This document shows positions 17,836 through 26,016 of a stretch of 64,000 nt of DNA, one piece after another (within the stretch, counting starts at the first letter, position 1; the number at the start of each line of letters is the position of its first letter). The stretch covers positions 1-64,000 of the forward strand of contig CBIHOV010000014.1 of assembly GCA_966211765.1 (NCBI GenBank), in the 5' to 3' direction. Source of the stretch: Paraflavitalea sp966211765 (GTDB taxonomy: Bacteria > Bacteroidota > Bacteroidia > Chitinophagales > Chitinophagaceae). Under the pieces are notes generated by a model that worked only from the letters and a program-made list of their open reading frames with translations, did not search any database and was not told the DNA's origin. Both the position numbers and the translations under genes were made by a program.

Positions 17836-18834
17836 ATGATACAGAGATGGAAAACCATTGGATATTGTTTGCTGGGCCTGCTGATAGCAGGTTGTAAGCA
17901 AGACAATACAGATAAGATCGGTCAGTTATTGTCCAAACCACCTTACGGAGGATTGACAGACAGCATCAAAGCAGCCCCCCAAAATGCCGAACTGTACCTG
18001 GCCAGGGGCACACGCCTGTCTCAAAACAACCTGCATGAGCTGGCCACCGCAGATTATGAGAAAGCCTGGCAACTGGCGCCGGCCGAAGGTACAGCGCTGC
18101 AATACATTTCCAACCTCATGCTGGTTGATCAGCCCGGAACGGCGGTTAGCCTGTTAAAACAGTGTATTGAAAAGTATCCGGACAATACAAGTTTCCGTCG
18201 CCGCCTGAGTGAGGTATATGCCCAGGCAGGCGCCAGCGAAGAAGCGCTGGACCAATACAACCAATTGCTGGCCAAAGATTCCCTGGATTTTGAGACCTGG
18301 TACGAGAAAGGAAACCTGCTGGTTCAATTGCAGGACACTGCAGCAGCTTTGCAGGCATTGGAACGTTCCTACACCTTACAACCTATTAATTATACCGGAC
18401 TTTCATTGGCCAACCTTTACGCCGCCACTAAGAATCCCAAAACATTAGCGCTTTGTGATGCCCTGATAGCCCGTGATACCACGTTTATCAATGAAGCCAC
18501 CTTCCTGAAAGGAGTTTATTATTCTGACACCAAACAATATGCTGCGGCCCTGGAGCAGTTTGAGGATTGCATCAAACGCAACTGGAAGTTTACAGATGCT
18601 TATATCGAAAAGGGTATCGTGCTGTTTGATCAGCAGCTATATGATAAGGCCATGGAAACATTTAAGATGGCGGCTACGGTCTCCAACACCAGCGCCGATG
18701 CCTATTACTGGATGGCCCGTTGCTACGAAGCCAAGCACCAAAATGACCAGGCCTTGCAAAATTACCAGCGGGCGCTTTCCCTGGATAAAGAACTGAAGGA
18801 AGCCCGTGATGCGATCAAAAGATTGAAGGGTTGA
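17836..18834 (+). CDS. TPR-repeat lipoprotein
   Basis: A 332-residue lipoprotein: the signal peptide ends in the lipobox LLIAGC, lipid-accepting Cys20. About seven tetratricopeptide repeats follow, for example NAELYLARGTRLSQNNLHELATADYEKAWQLAP and NTSADAYYWMARCYEAKHQNDQALQNYQRALSLD. TPR lipoproteins scaffold envelope complexes; no partner is obvious. rpe lies 62 bp downstream on the same strand, but a short terminator intervenes. Confidence 0.85.
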   Translation: MIQRWKTIGYCLLGLLIAGCKQDNTDKIGQLLSKPPYGGLTDSIKAAPQNAELYLARGTRLSQNNLHELATADYEKAWQLAPAEGTALQYISNLMLVDQPGTAVSLLKQCIEKYPDNTSFRRRLSEVYAQAGASEEALDQYNQLLAKDSLDFETWYEKGNLLVQLQDTAAALQALERSYTLQPINYTGLSLANLYAATKNPKTLALCDALIARDTTFINEATFLKGVYYSDTKQYAAALEQFEDCIKRNWKFTDAYIEKGIVLFDQQLYDKAMETFKMAATVSNTSADAYYWMARCYEAKHQNDQALQNYQRALSLDKELKEARDAIKRLKG

Positions 18835-18851
18835 TAAGCTATCAACTTTTT
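18830..18851 (+). terminator. Short terminator overlapping the TPR gene stop codon
   Basis: GTTGATA (18830-18836), a 3-base loop and TATCAAC (18840-18846), followed by TTTTT. The first arm contains the TGA stop. The following bases repeat the word TCAACTTT, so it may also be a small word-type repeat. Confidence 0.45.
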
Positions 18852-18896
18852 GTGATCGATTAACCTGTCCACTTATTAACTTGTCAACTTTACTAC

Positions 18897-19547
18897 ATGC
18901 CCATAGTAGCGCCTTCTTTATTAGCGGCTAATTTTCTGAAATTACAGGAAGAATGTACCATGCTGAATGAAAGTGAGGCCGAATGGTTTCACCTGGATGT
19001 AATGGACGGTGTTTTTGTTCCCAATATTAGTTACGGGTTGCCGGTAATAGAGCAGATCCGCACCACCACCAAAAAGATCTGCGATGTGCACCTGATGATC
19101 GTACAACCGGAACGATATGCAGAAGCATTTAAGAAAGCCGGCGCAGATATTCTTACTGTACATATAGAAGCCTGTACGCACCTGCACCGCAACATACAGC
19201 AGATCAAATCCCTGGGTATGCAGGCAGGCGTATCCCTCAATCCCCATACTCCGGTTGACAGTATTAAAGATATCCTGGACGATGTAGATGTGGTATTGCT
19301 CATGAGTGTGAACCCGGGGTTTGGCGGCCAATCCTTTATCCTTCATACCTTACAAAAGATCAAGGAACTTCGCCGTATGATCGATGCACGGGCGCTGAAT
19401 ACCAAAATTGAAATTGATGGAGGCATCACCCTCGAAAATGCAGCCAGCATAGTACAAGCCGGCGCTGATGTGTTGGTAGCAGGCAGCACGGTCTTCAAAT
19501 CAAAAGATCCCAAAGCCACTATCCATCAGCTTAAACACATCGGTTGA
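18897..19547 (+). CDS. rpe: Ribulose-phosphate 3-epimerase
   Basis: A 216-residue TIM-barrel enzyme that interconverts ribulose 5-phosphate and xylulose 5-phosphate in the pentose phosphate pathway. Characteristic motifs appear in order: APSLLAANF, the metal/catalytic HLDVMDGVFVPNISYG, DVHLMIVQPERY, the VHIEACTH segment, GVSLNPHTPV, VNPGFGGQSFI and the phosphate-binding IEIDGGIT ... VAGSTVFKSKDP. Length and motifs are complete. It ends seven bases before the convergent RND permease gene. Confidence 0.96.
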   Translation: MPIVAPSLLAANFLKLQEECTMLNESEAEWFHLDVMDGVFVPNISYGLPVIEQIRTTTKKICDVHLMIVQPERYAEAFKKAGADILTVHIEACTHLHRNIQQIKSLGMQAGVSLNPHTPVDSIKDILDDVDVVLLMSVNPGFGGQSFILHTLQKIKELRRMIDARALNTKIEIDGGITLENAASIVQAGADVLVAGSTVFKSKDPKATIHQLKHIG

Positions 19548-19554
19548 TATTGGA

Positions 19555-22500
19555 TTAGTTTCTATCGGTGGGCCGGGTTGAATAAAGCAAGACCGGCAAT
19601 ACGACCAATACCCCCAACAAGGAAAACAAAAGCCCCCCAATAGTTCCTATCCCTAATGCAAACCAGAATACCTCTTCCTGGCCTTCCAATAAAAACGGCA
19701 CAAATCCACAACAAGTGGCCAGGGTAGTAAGCAAAATGGTGCGCGATCTATTGATCACCGCTTTCATGAGCAACCGATTGGATAGCCGCAATGGCTTACC
19801 TTTTCGCAGGTTATTAAAATCATTGACAATAAAAATCGAGGCGTTCGCCACCAGTCCTCCCAACATCACAAATGCGGCATACCCACCCTGGTCAAAGAAG
19901 AACCCGCCAGCTGAAAAAGCTATAAATAACCCAATAAAGGAAATGGGGATCGTGCAGATAATCGCCAAAGGCTGCTTCAGGCTTTCAAACAATATGCTGC
20001 CAATTACAAAGATGGCCAATAAGAGTAGCCCGATCAGCAGGTACTTTCTACGGGCTCCCGCTTGTTCATCTACCCACTTTTGCTTCTCTGCGCTGTATCC
20101 AACCGGCATTTGTTGCTTCATTTCATCCAGCACACGTTTTAAATATTGACTGCCAAAATCCAGGGAACCCTGGTATTCAAAACCGACCACCCGTACATAT
20201 TGCCTGTCTTCTTTCCTGATGCTTGCCGCCGTATTCACATAGTCCAGTTGTCCCAGTTGACCTACCCTGTAAACTTTGCCGCTATCGAATTGCAAATTGT
20301 TGTATTTCAAATCATGGATTGAATAATCAGCTGCGCCTTCTTCTTTTAAATAAACGGGATAATAACGGTTGTCCAACGCTATAGTGGTAAATGCACCACC
20401 AGGTTCGGTTAGGTAACTGAGCTTGTTTACTATATCAAACTGGTTGGTACCCTGTAACGCCAGTTGAACAGGGTCAAGTGACAAGATATATTGCTGAACC
20501 GGCTTTTCGCCATATTGCAGTTGATCGTTCCTGTTTACCCGTTGAATACGGGGATGCTGCAGCAATTTCTTTTCCAATAAGTCTACCTGTTTATCAAGCA
20601 TCTCGTAATTGTACCCCTTCATGATTACCTTAAAATGAGGAATATCCGCTGCCCCTGCATTAGAAAAGCCGTTGCCCACACCATAAATATTCCAATCAAC
20701 ACCTCCCCAATCCAATGACCGCGCGATAAGCTTTGATTTTAGCTTGAATGGCAATCCACCTTGTTCATATTCCTCCTTAAAAGTGATCTCAATACTTCCA
20801 TATTGCCCATTAGACACATTCACTACAAACTTATCAATGCCGGGTACAGTTTGTAAATACTTCTCCAATTCGCCAATAATGTAATTCATTTGCTGTGGTG
20901 TATTACCATAAGGAAGTTCGGCCAAAACGAACAACTTTGTCCTTCCGGGATCACGGTACCCACTTTTCTCATATACATTATTTACAAAGGAATACAACGA
21001 GCCGCCCAACCATTTATTAATGCGTGGCTTTATCTCTTCCCGGTAGTGCTGGTTACCTGCAACTGAATTATAGCATCGGTTATACCAACGATCTCCTTCC
21101 CATTCATCGGGCAACATAAAAACAGGCAACCCAAAGCAAAGCACCACCACCAGAAGAAAAGTTTTCCGGTAAGTAGCCAGGCCACACACGATCTTTTGAT
21201 AAGTAGCAAATACCAGCTGCGTGCGCCTCATGAACTTTATGCGGGAACGCTTCTTAATTCCACGCGCCGTTCCGAGGTAAAAATGTATGGCAGGTGTAAA
21301 CCAAAGTGCAGTAATTACAGACGACAACAGGGATAATATGATAATGATAGAAAAGTCGATCAGGTTGGCTTTTTCTTCTTCAGGCAGTAAAACCACCAGC
21401 CCCAGCGCTGCGATAGTAGTAAGCGTTGCACCCAATATGGGTAATAATATCTTCCGGTTCGAATACCTGCTGTAATGATCAACCATTACAATACAATTGT
21501 CCAACATGATACCAAAGGAAATTGCAAGGCCTGCAATCGTATACAAATGGATCCTGACACTAAATAGCCAGGCAGCCAGAATGGTGAGGCAGGCACTTGC
21601 TATTAAGCCTGACAATAGAGTGCCAACATAACGCCAGTTTCGATATGCCAGGAAAATGAATAAGACCAGGATAAAAATAGAAATGAGTGCCCGCTTCCAG
21701 GTCTTTGCGATCTCTTTCTCCAGGAAAACCGTACTATCGTACTCCAGTTTGATGGAAATATCTTTGTGCAATCCTGATTGCACCTTCTCAATGATAGCTT
21801 TAGCCTGTTCGCTCACCAATATATTATTCTCTCCTTCCCTGGCATACAAACTCAGGTTGATTGAATTGTGGCCGTTGATCCGGAAATATTGGTGTATTTC
21901 TTCCTCTTCCATGTATACACGGGCAATATCCCGCAGATAAACCGGCGGTTTATTTTTACGCGTTAATTGAATTTGGCCAATATCTTCCAATGACAGCCCG
22001 GCACCCGTTATGTTTAGCTGGTATTGTTTCCCTCCCACCCCCGATACATCGGGCGAATAATAAGGAGAAAGGCGTGCAACCACCTGCTGCATAATAGCAG
22101 CAGGATCAATGCCCCAGCTATTACATTTGTTCTTATCAAACCGTATGGTGACCTGCAGGCCTTCCGCTCCCGACAAGTGCATTTCGCTGATGGTACTTAT
22201 CCCCGCAAATGATTTATGCAACACTTCTTCTACCTCCTGCCTGATATGAAAAGGCTGGTAGGGGGCATTAATGGAATAGATCAGCAAGGGTGATTTTCCG
22301 GCCGACCGGTTGTTCCCATTAACAATGACCGGATAAGAGGCAAGAGAAGGCAATGCAGGATAAACCTGCCGCAGGATAGCAGCCAGCTCAAACTGTTTGT
22401 AGTCCATATCAACCGATTCCTTAAACTGCAACTCCACATAACCGGTATTATATCCCGAAAAGGATACAATATGCTCAAGGTCACTCATTTGCGAACAGGC

Positions 22501-22698
22501 CCCTTCTATAACGGAAGTTACCTGTTGTTCCATTACCCCGGGGTTACTGCCAGGCACCGAGTACATGACCGTAATAAGGGCAGGTTGCTTATGCGGTAGC
22601 AGCTCTACGCTTAACCGGGGAATGGTCAGGAGACCAATCAATGACAAAGCAATAAATAGCAGCATTATTCGAAAAGGGCTCCTCACTGTTAGCTGCAC
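19555..22698 (-). CDS. RND family efflux permease (A), orphan
   Basis: A 1047-residue inner-membrane RND transporter, starting at a GTG (22698). Helix 1 (SPFRIMLLFIALSLIGLLTIPRLSVELLP), the large periplasmic loop and helices 2-6 with FGIMLDNCIVMVDHYSRYSNR in the TM4 proton-relay position (Asp-Asn) are followed by the second half with helices 7-12, including MLGGLVANASIFIVNDFNNLRKGKP in TM10. The length is full for the family. No adaptor or TolC gene accompanies it; it is divergent from the HTH gene of the peptide locus and may use the adaptor and channel encoded at 26017 and 30227. Only 34-67 bases distinguish its start from alternatives; no ATG fits the first helix better. Confidence 0.88.
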   Translation of the reverse strand: MQLTVRSPFRIMLLFIALSLIGLLTIPRLSVELLPHKQPALITVMYSVPGSNPGVMEQQVTSVIEGACSQMSDLEHIVSFSGYNTGYVELQFKESVDMDYKQFELAAILRQVYPALPSLASYPVIVNGNNRSAGKSPLLIYSINAPYQPFHIRQEVEEVLHKSFAGISTISEMHLSGAEGLQVTIRFDKNKCNSWGIDPAAIMQQVVARLSPYYSPDVSGVGGKQYQLNITGAGLSLEDIGQIQLTRKNKPPVYLRDIARVYMEEEEIHQYFRINGHNSINLSLYAREGENNILVSEQAKAIIEKVQSGLHKDISIKLEYDSTVFLEKEIAKTWKRALISIFILVLFIFLAYRNWRYVGTLLSGLIASACLTILAAWLFSVRIHLYTIAGLAISFGIMLDNCIVMVDHYSRYSNRKILLPILGATLTTIAALGLVVLLPEEEKANLIDFSIIIILSLLSSVITALWFTPAIHFYLGTARGIKKRSRIKFMRRTQLVFATYQKIVCGLATYRKTFLLVVVLCFGLPVFMLPDEWEGDRWYNRCYNSVAGNQHYREEIKPRINKWLGGSLYSFVNNVYEKSGYRDPGRTKLFVLAELPYGNTPQQMNYIIGELEKYLQTVPGIDKFVVNVSNGQYGSIEITFKEEYEQGGLPFKLKSKLIARSLDWGGVDWNIYGVGNGFSNAGAADIPHFKVIMKGYNYEMLDKQVDLLEKKLLQHPRIQRVNRNDQLQYGEKPVQQYILSLDPVQLALQGTNQFDIVNKLSYLTEPGGAFTTIALDNRYYPVYLKEEGAADYSIHDLKYNNLQFDSGKVYRVGQLGQLDYVNTAASIRKEDRQYVRVVGFEYQGSLDFGSQYLKRVLDEMKQQMPVGYSAEKQKWVDEQAGARRKYLLIGLLLLAIFVIGSILFESLKQPLAIICTIPISFIGLFIAFSAGGFFFDQGGYAAFVMLGGLVANASIFIVNDFNNLRKGKPLRLSNRLLMKAVINRSRTILLTTLATCCGFVPFLLEGQEEVFWFALGIGTIGGLLFSLLGVLVVLPVLLYSTRPTDRN

Positions 22699-22828
22699 AA
22701 GTAATGGTTTATGTTTTTAGTGGCAGAAATAGTAGTCGACTTTGTCAAAAAAATTATTGGTCAGCAACGATGACATGATAAATTCATTAAATTACTTTCC
22801 TATTTACTCATTCAACCTTATCACCCGC

Positions 22829-23083
22829 ATGGCAACGCAAATTATATCCCGTTTAAAACGGCTTGACGCCCTCATTGCTGCCAAAAGAACCGGAACGCCC
22901 AAACAATTAGCCGAAAAATTAGGTCTTTCCGAGCGCACGGTTCGCAATTACATCACCACCCTGAAGGAGCTTGGAGCACCTATTCATTACGACAGAAAAC
23001 GACAAAGTTACTGTTATATAGAAGATGGCCGGTTTAGGTTTACTTTTGAAACACTCCAGCACAAATTACCTATGCTGGCATAA
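22829..23083 (+). CDS. Small HTH_11/DeoR-type DNA-binding protein
   Basis: An 84-residue protein from the ATG at 22829 (MATQIISRLKRLDALIAAKRTG); an upstream start at 22742 would add a non-conserved tail. Residues 5-60 are a winged helix-turn-helix: TPKQLAEKLGLSERTVRNYITTLKELGAPIHYDRKRQSYCY. This is the DNA-binding half of YafY/WYL-type regulators, but no WYL ligand domain follows. It immediately precedes the peptide genes and is divergent from RND permease A, so it is the obvious candidate regulator of the locus, perhaps at the inverted repeats upstream of each peptide gene. Confidence 0.8.
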   Translation: MATQIISRLKRLDALIAAKRTGTPKQLAEKLGLSERTVRNYITTLKELGAPIHYDRKRQSYCYIEDGRFRFTFETLQHKLPMLA

Positions 23084-23119
23084 TCTTCAGCGGCATCCAT
23101 CAGCACTCACGCTCACCAT

Positions 23120-23249
23120 TATAATTACCCGTAAAGTAATTATACAAAATGATATATGTTATATATCTCTGAAATAAATTCCCGGCAAATTAGTTACCGG
23201 GAATCATTTTAGTTTTGGGTTCACATATCCCTATAAGCGCTTATAGGGA
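23120..23249 (+). promoter_or_regulatory. Promoter and palindromes upstream of peptide gene 1
   Basis: Three structured sites precede peptide 1. TATAATTAC/GTAATTATA (23120-23128 and 23136-23144) is a 9-bp inverted repeat. ATTCCCGG/CCGGGAAT (23178-23185 and 23197-23204) is an 8-bp inverted repeat. The -7 box TAGTTTTG (23210-23217) follows, without a clear TTG at -33; the second inverted repeat occupies that position. Just after the predicted start of transcription (about 23224) comes a perfect 22-bp palindrome (23228-23249, core CCCTATAAGCGCTTATAGGG). All but half of the first site recur upstream of peptide 2. Confidence 0.65.
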
Positions 23250-23276
23250 GTACAATCCCAATTTCATCAACTTAAA

Positions 23277-23552
23277 ATGCAAACAATGATCAAGAAACAT
23301 TTGAAATTTGCAGTATTGCCTGTTCTGGCAATGATGGCCTTTGTAACCTTCAGCTCATTCGAGGAAGTAACCACAGAACCACCAGCTACAAAATACGCCT
23401 GTATCGTGAGCTCCACTGCGGCCAATAACACAGGCAAATGCAGGGCTTTGTCCAGTGGCAATGGAGATATGTGCTTCACTTCGGGAACTGGTACTGCCTG
23501 CTCAAGCACCGGCACCGTTACTCCGCCGCCCCCACCTCCAGTACTGCCATAA
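23277..23552 (+). CDS. Secreted four-cysteine peptide 1
   Basis: A 91-residue precursor. The N-terminus (MQTMIKKHLKFAVLPVLAMMAFV) is basic then hydrophobic, like a signal peptide or leader; the start may be 23277 or 23286. The C-terminal part has four cysteines at 42, 55, 66 and 75 in the pattern C-X12-C-X10-C-X8-C, with the block CRALSSGNGDMCFT, then an extra Pro-rich tail (VTPPPPPPVLP) missing from peptide 2. Small Cys-containing exported peptides of Bacteroidota (NVEALA or DUF6520 types) are the nearest known kind, but their signature motifs are absent here. The product may be a disulfide-stabilised or modified peptide. The function is unknown. Confidence 0.82.
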   Translation: MQTMIKKHLKFAVLPVLAMMAFVTFSSFEEVTTEPPATKYACIVSSTAANNTGKCRALSSGNGDMCFTSGTGTACSSTGTVTPPPPPPVLP

Positions 23553-23555
23553 GCG

Positions 23556-23672
23556 ATTGACAAATATCAATCCGGTATTTCATACCTTTTTATCAAGCAC
23601 ATGAAATACCTATATTAAAACAAATAAGGACAATGGTAGTATATACAACAACTAACTTGTCCTTGTTTGTTT
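23556..23672 (+). terminator. 3' structured region and terminator after peptide gene 1
   Basis: Three elements follow the stop codon: the box ATTGACAAATATCAAT (23557-23572), the stem GGTATTTCAT/ATGAAATACC (23574-23583 and 23601-23610), and a long stem of AAACAAATAAGGACAA (23618-23633) with TTGTCCTTGTTTGTTT (23657-23672). The last stem has 16-bp arms with one mismatch. All recur after peptide 2 with compensatory changes, which supports RNA structure. The last hairpin may be an imperfect terminator allowing read-through. Confidence 0.65.
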
Positions 23673-23751
23673 TAAACTGCTCTCACACATAAGACCACTC
23701 ATGTAAGCCTGGTCACAAAAATACCCACTCACCACAGTGAATACACGAGAA

Positions 23752-23864
23752 GTAATTATATATAACAGTATAAGTACTATATCACCGAAAAAAGTTCCCG
23801 GCAAATCAGTTACCGGGAATCATTCTAGTTTTGGATGCGCATTTCCTATAAGCGCTTATGGGGA
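23752..23864 (+). promoter_or_regulatory. Promoter and palindromes upstream of peptide gene 2
   Basis: A second copy of the upstream block: half-site GTAATTATA (23752-23760), TTCCCGG/CCGGGAA (23795-23801 and 23813-23819), the -7 box TAGTTTTG (23826-23833) and the near-palindrome centred on AGCGCT (23843-23864), in which two pairs have become T-G. Spacing matches copy 1 to within a few bases, so peptide 2 probably has its own promoter. Confidence 0.62.
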
Positions 23865-23890
23865 GTGCAAACCCAATTCATCAACTTAAA

Positions 23891-24130
23891 ATGCAAACAA
23901 TGATTAAGAAACATTTGAAATTTGCAGTATTGTCTGCCATGACAATGATGGCTTTTGTGGGCTTTAGCTCATTCCAGGATGAAGCAGTAGATGTTATAGG
24001 CGATGGTGGTGGATATACCTGCACCGTAAGCTCAGATGCGAAGAAAAACACTGGCTTTTGCAGGGCATTGTCCAGCGGCAATGGAGATATGTGCTTCACT
24101 TACGGAAGTGGAACAGCCTGCTCTTCCTAA
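23891..24130 (+). CDS. Secreted four-cysteine peptide 2
   Basis: A 79-residue paralogue of peptide 1, starting at 23891 (MQTMIKKH) or 23900; an upstream ATG at 23858 lies in the palindrome and is unlikely. The leader (MIKKHLKFAVLSAMTMMAFVGFSSF) is nearly identical to that of peptide 1. Cysteines at 44, 57, 68 and 77 keep exactly the C-X12-C-X10-C-X8-C spacing, and the block CRALSSGNGDMCFT is unchanged, while the linker between leader and first Cys has diverged (QDEAVDVIGDGGG). It ends at ACSS with no Pro tail. A conserved core with a changing spacer suggests selection on a mature Cys-rich peptide. Confidence 0.82.
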   Translation: MQTMIKKHLKFAVLSAMTMMAFVGFSSFQDEAVDVIGDGGGYTCTVSSDAKKNTGFCRALSSGNGDMCFTYGSGTACSS

Positions 24131-24153
24131 TAAATTCAGTCGAAGCTTAACCC

Positions 24154-24276
24154 ATTGACAAATGTCAATCCGGCATTTCAGTAGCCTGCCTACAGGCAAA
24201 TTGAAATGCCTGTATAAAACAAATAAGGGCAAAGACAGTGTACAACAACTAATTTGTCCTTGTTTGTTTTAAGCTC
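24154..24276 (+). terminator. 3' structured region and terminator after peptide gene 2
   Basis: The copy of the 3' block. ATTGACAAATGTCAAT (24154-24169) is followed by the stem GGCATTTCA/TGAAATGCC (24172-24180 and 24202-24210), which encloses a new small hairpin (GCCTG/CAGGC, 24184-24197). A long stem starting AAACAAATAAGGGCAAA (about 24217-24233) pairs with TTTGTCCTTGTTTGTTT (about 24254-24270). Base pairs differ from copy 1 but remain paired. Confidence 0.62.
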
Positions 24277-24341
24277 CTTATTGCTTTTCTACGTATTGCC
24301 CAGGTCCACATTGGCTATCATATCTAAACCCTTGCAGTAAG

Positions 24342-25550
24342 ATGTTTAAATATTTCACGGCAGTCTGCGCCTTATACAGTATCTCGCTAATTTTTTCTTG
24401 TTGTCAAAGCGCCGATCCCCTTACCGCTTATTATGAATTAAAGAATGCAAAGGACTATGAAGAAAAATACTCTCTTCAGTCTTCCGGTTCTTCCAACTTT
24501 TACCTCGACAAAGAATCTGCCTTTATCAATAACTCTGTCAGCTATTTCGATATCAGCGACAGCCAATCCTGTTATTCCTTTCTTAACGCTATCAACAACA
24601 GCATTTCTATCTTCGACTTTACCTCAAAAAAGGAAATAAAGAAGATCATGCTGCAACGGGAAGGCCCCGATGGTGTAGGCAAGCTGGAATTTCCATCGGC
24701 ACATCTGATCGTTAATTTAGACAGCATTTATGTCTACAACATTATGGAAGGTAGATTGTACCTGGTAGATCAACAGGGTAAGGTTAAAAACAGGATCATG
24801 CTCATTGATTATGTACACGATAAATACAACGGTTGCCCCGAACCTTCTACCGGATCACCCATGGTTAAGATCAATAATGATATTTACTTTCCCTGCAACC
24901 TCAACGCTTATCAAAAATCATATGCAGGCTATCATTCCGTTTTAAAGTTAAATCTCCTCACCAACGAGATCAGCTATCTATTCAAATTGCCATCAGTATA
25001 TGACAAAGCTTTTTGGGGAGAGTCTTTCAAATACGTTGTTTCCTTTTGCTACAACTCCGATGAAAACAAGCTGTTGTTGAACTATCCGGTTGACCCTTAC
25101 CTATATACCGGTTCTACCAATGGTGAGATCCAAGAAAAAACCTTTGTAGGATCAAAATACTTTGAAGGTATCCCCCCCATGAGCCAGGATGTTCAATACG
25201 GCGTTAAAAAAGATCCCAACGTAAAGGATATCAGGCAAAGGGAATACAGTTTAAGTACGCCTGATTACAACAGGATCATATACGATAAATTCCGGAAGAT
25301 GTATTACCGCATTGCCTATCTCCGGCCAACTGTGATGGAAGTTCGAAAAAACAATACCGTACCCAGCTTGTCAGTAGTGATCCTTGACAACAAGTTATCC
25401 AAAACGGGAGAACTATTCCTCGATAGTAAACTGTACGATCCTTCCATGATCTTCGTTTCCAGGCAGGGTTTGAATTTTGCCAGGAAAGACCTGTACAAAC
25501 TACATGAAGACTCTCTGCAATTTGAATCATTTAACCTGGTAAAAAAATGA
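24342..25550 (+). CDS. DUF4221-like lipoprotein of the peptide locus
   Basis: A 402-residue protein with a lipoprotein signal (SLIFSC, lipid Cys20). The body looks like a six-bladed beta-propeller of the DUF4221/BF-type lipoprotein group: repeated strands such as CYSFLNAINNSISIFDFTSKKEIKKIML, LIVNLDSIYVYNIMEGRLYLVDQQGKVKNRI and RKMYYRIAYLRP. In Bacteroidota such lipoproteins are commonly coded next to small exported peptides and TlpA-type redoxins; their role is not established. It overlaps the next gene by four bases (ATGA). The family name is by resemblance and moderately sure. Confidence 0.7.
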   Translation: MFKYFTAVCALYSISLIFSCCQSADPLTAYYELKNAKDYEEKYSLQSSGSSNFYLDKESAFINNSVSYFDISDSQSCYSFLNAINNSISIFDFTSKKEIKKIMLQREGPDGVGKLEFPSAHLIVNLDSIYVYNIMEGRLYLVDQQGKVKNRIMLIDYVHDKYNGCPEPSTGSPMVKINNDIYFPCNLNAYQKSYAGYHSVLKLNLLTNEISYLFKLPSVYDKAFWGESFKYVVSFCYNSDENKLLLNYPVDPYLYTGSTNGEIQEKTFVGSKYFEGIPPMSQDVQYGVKKDPNVKDIRQREYSLSTPDYNRIIYDKFRKMYYRIAYLRPTVMEVRKNNTVPSLSVVILDNKLSKTGELFLDSKLYDPSMIFVSRQGLNFARKDLYKLHEDSLQFESFNLVKK

Positions 25551-26002
25551 AAACACTCCTATACAGTTGTTTGGCATTCCTTCTGTTCCTGACAGGCTGC
25601 GCTGCGAAAAGCAAGTACGAAACCTATCAATCAAGGTTAATGGAGCTGGGTGGCAACAAGCTGGCCAACAACTATTCAGCTGTTGTGTTGATACCCCAGG
25701 AAGGATGTGGAGGCTGCATCAGTAATGCTACCCAATTCATTACCGAACATATTGATTCCCTTAACCGGGTAGCCATCATTTTTACAGGCGTAAGAGATAA
25801 AAAATTATTGAAATTAAGAATAGACAGCAGGTTCTTCACCCGGGACAATGTTTATTTTGATGACAACAACTTATTCATGCACCTCGATGTTGCCTCCACC
25901 TACCCCCAGCTTTTACACATCAAGGATGGACAGGTAGCACTTGTGGAAACTTTCTCGCCCGACAAAAAGTTCGTGGCGATCGGTAAGGCAGCTGTCAACT
26001 GA
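25547..26002 (+). CDS. Thioredoxin-like lipoprotein with CGGC motif
   Basis: A 151-residue lipoprotein (lipobox FLTGC, Cys18) with a likely redox motif CGGC at residues 54-57 in VVLIPQEGCGGCISNATQFITEH, placed after a beta strand as in thioredoxin folds. A strand VAIIFTGV and the terminal HIKDGQVALVETFSPD fit the rest of such a fold, though the domain is short. It overlaps the DUF4221-like gene by ATGA and is 14 bp from the adaptor gene. Its place beside Cys-rich peptides suggests disulfide formation or reduction on them, which is inference. Confidence 0.7.
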   Translation: MKTLLYSCLAFLLFLTGCAAKSKYETYQSRLMELGGNKLANNYSAVVLIPQEGCGGCISNATQFITEHIDSLNRVAIIFTGVRDKKLLKLRIDSRFFTRDNVYFDDNNLFMHLDVASTYPQLLHIKDGQVALVETFSPDKKFVAIGKAAVN

Positions 26003-26016
26003 ACCCTTTTATTACC

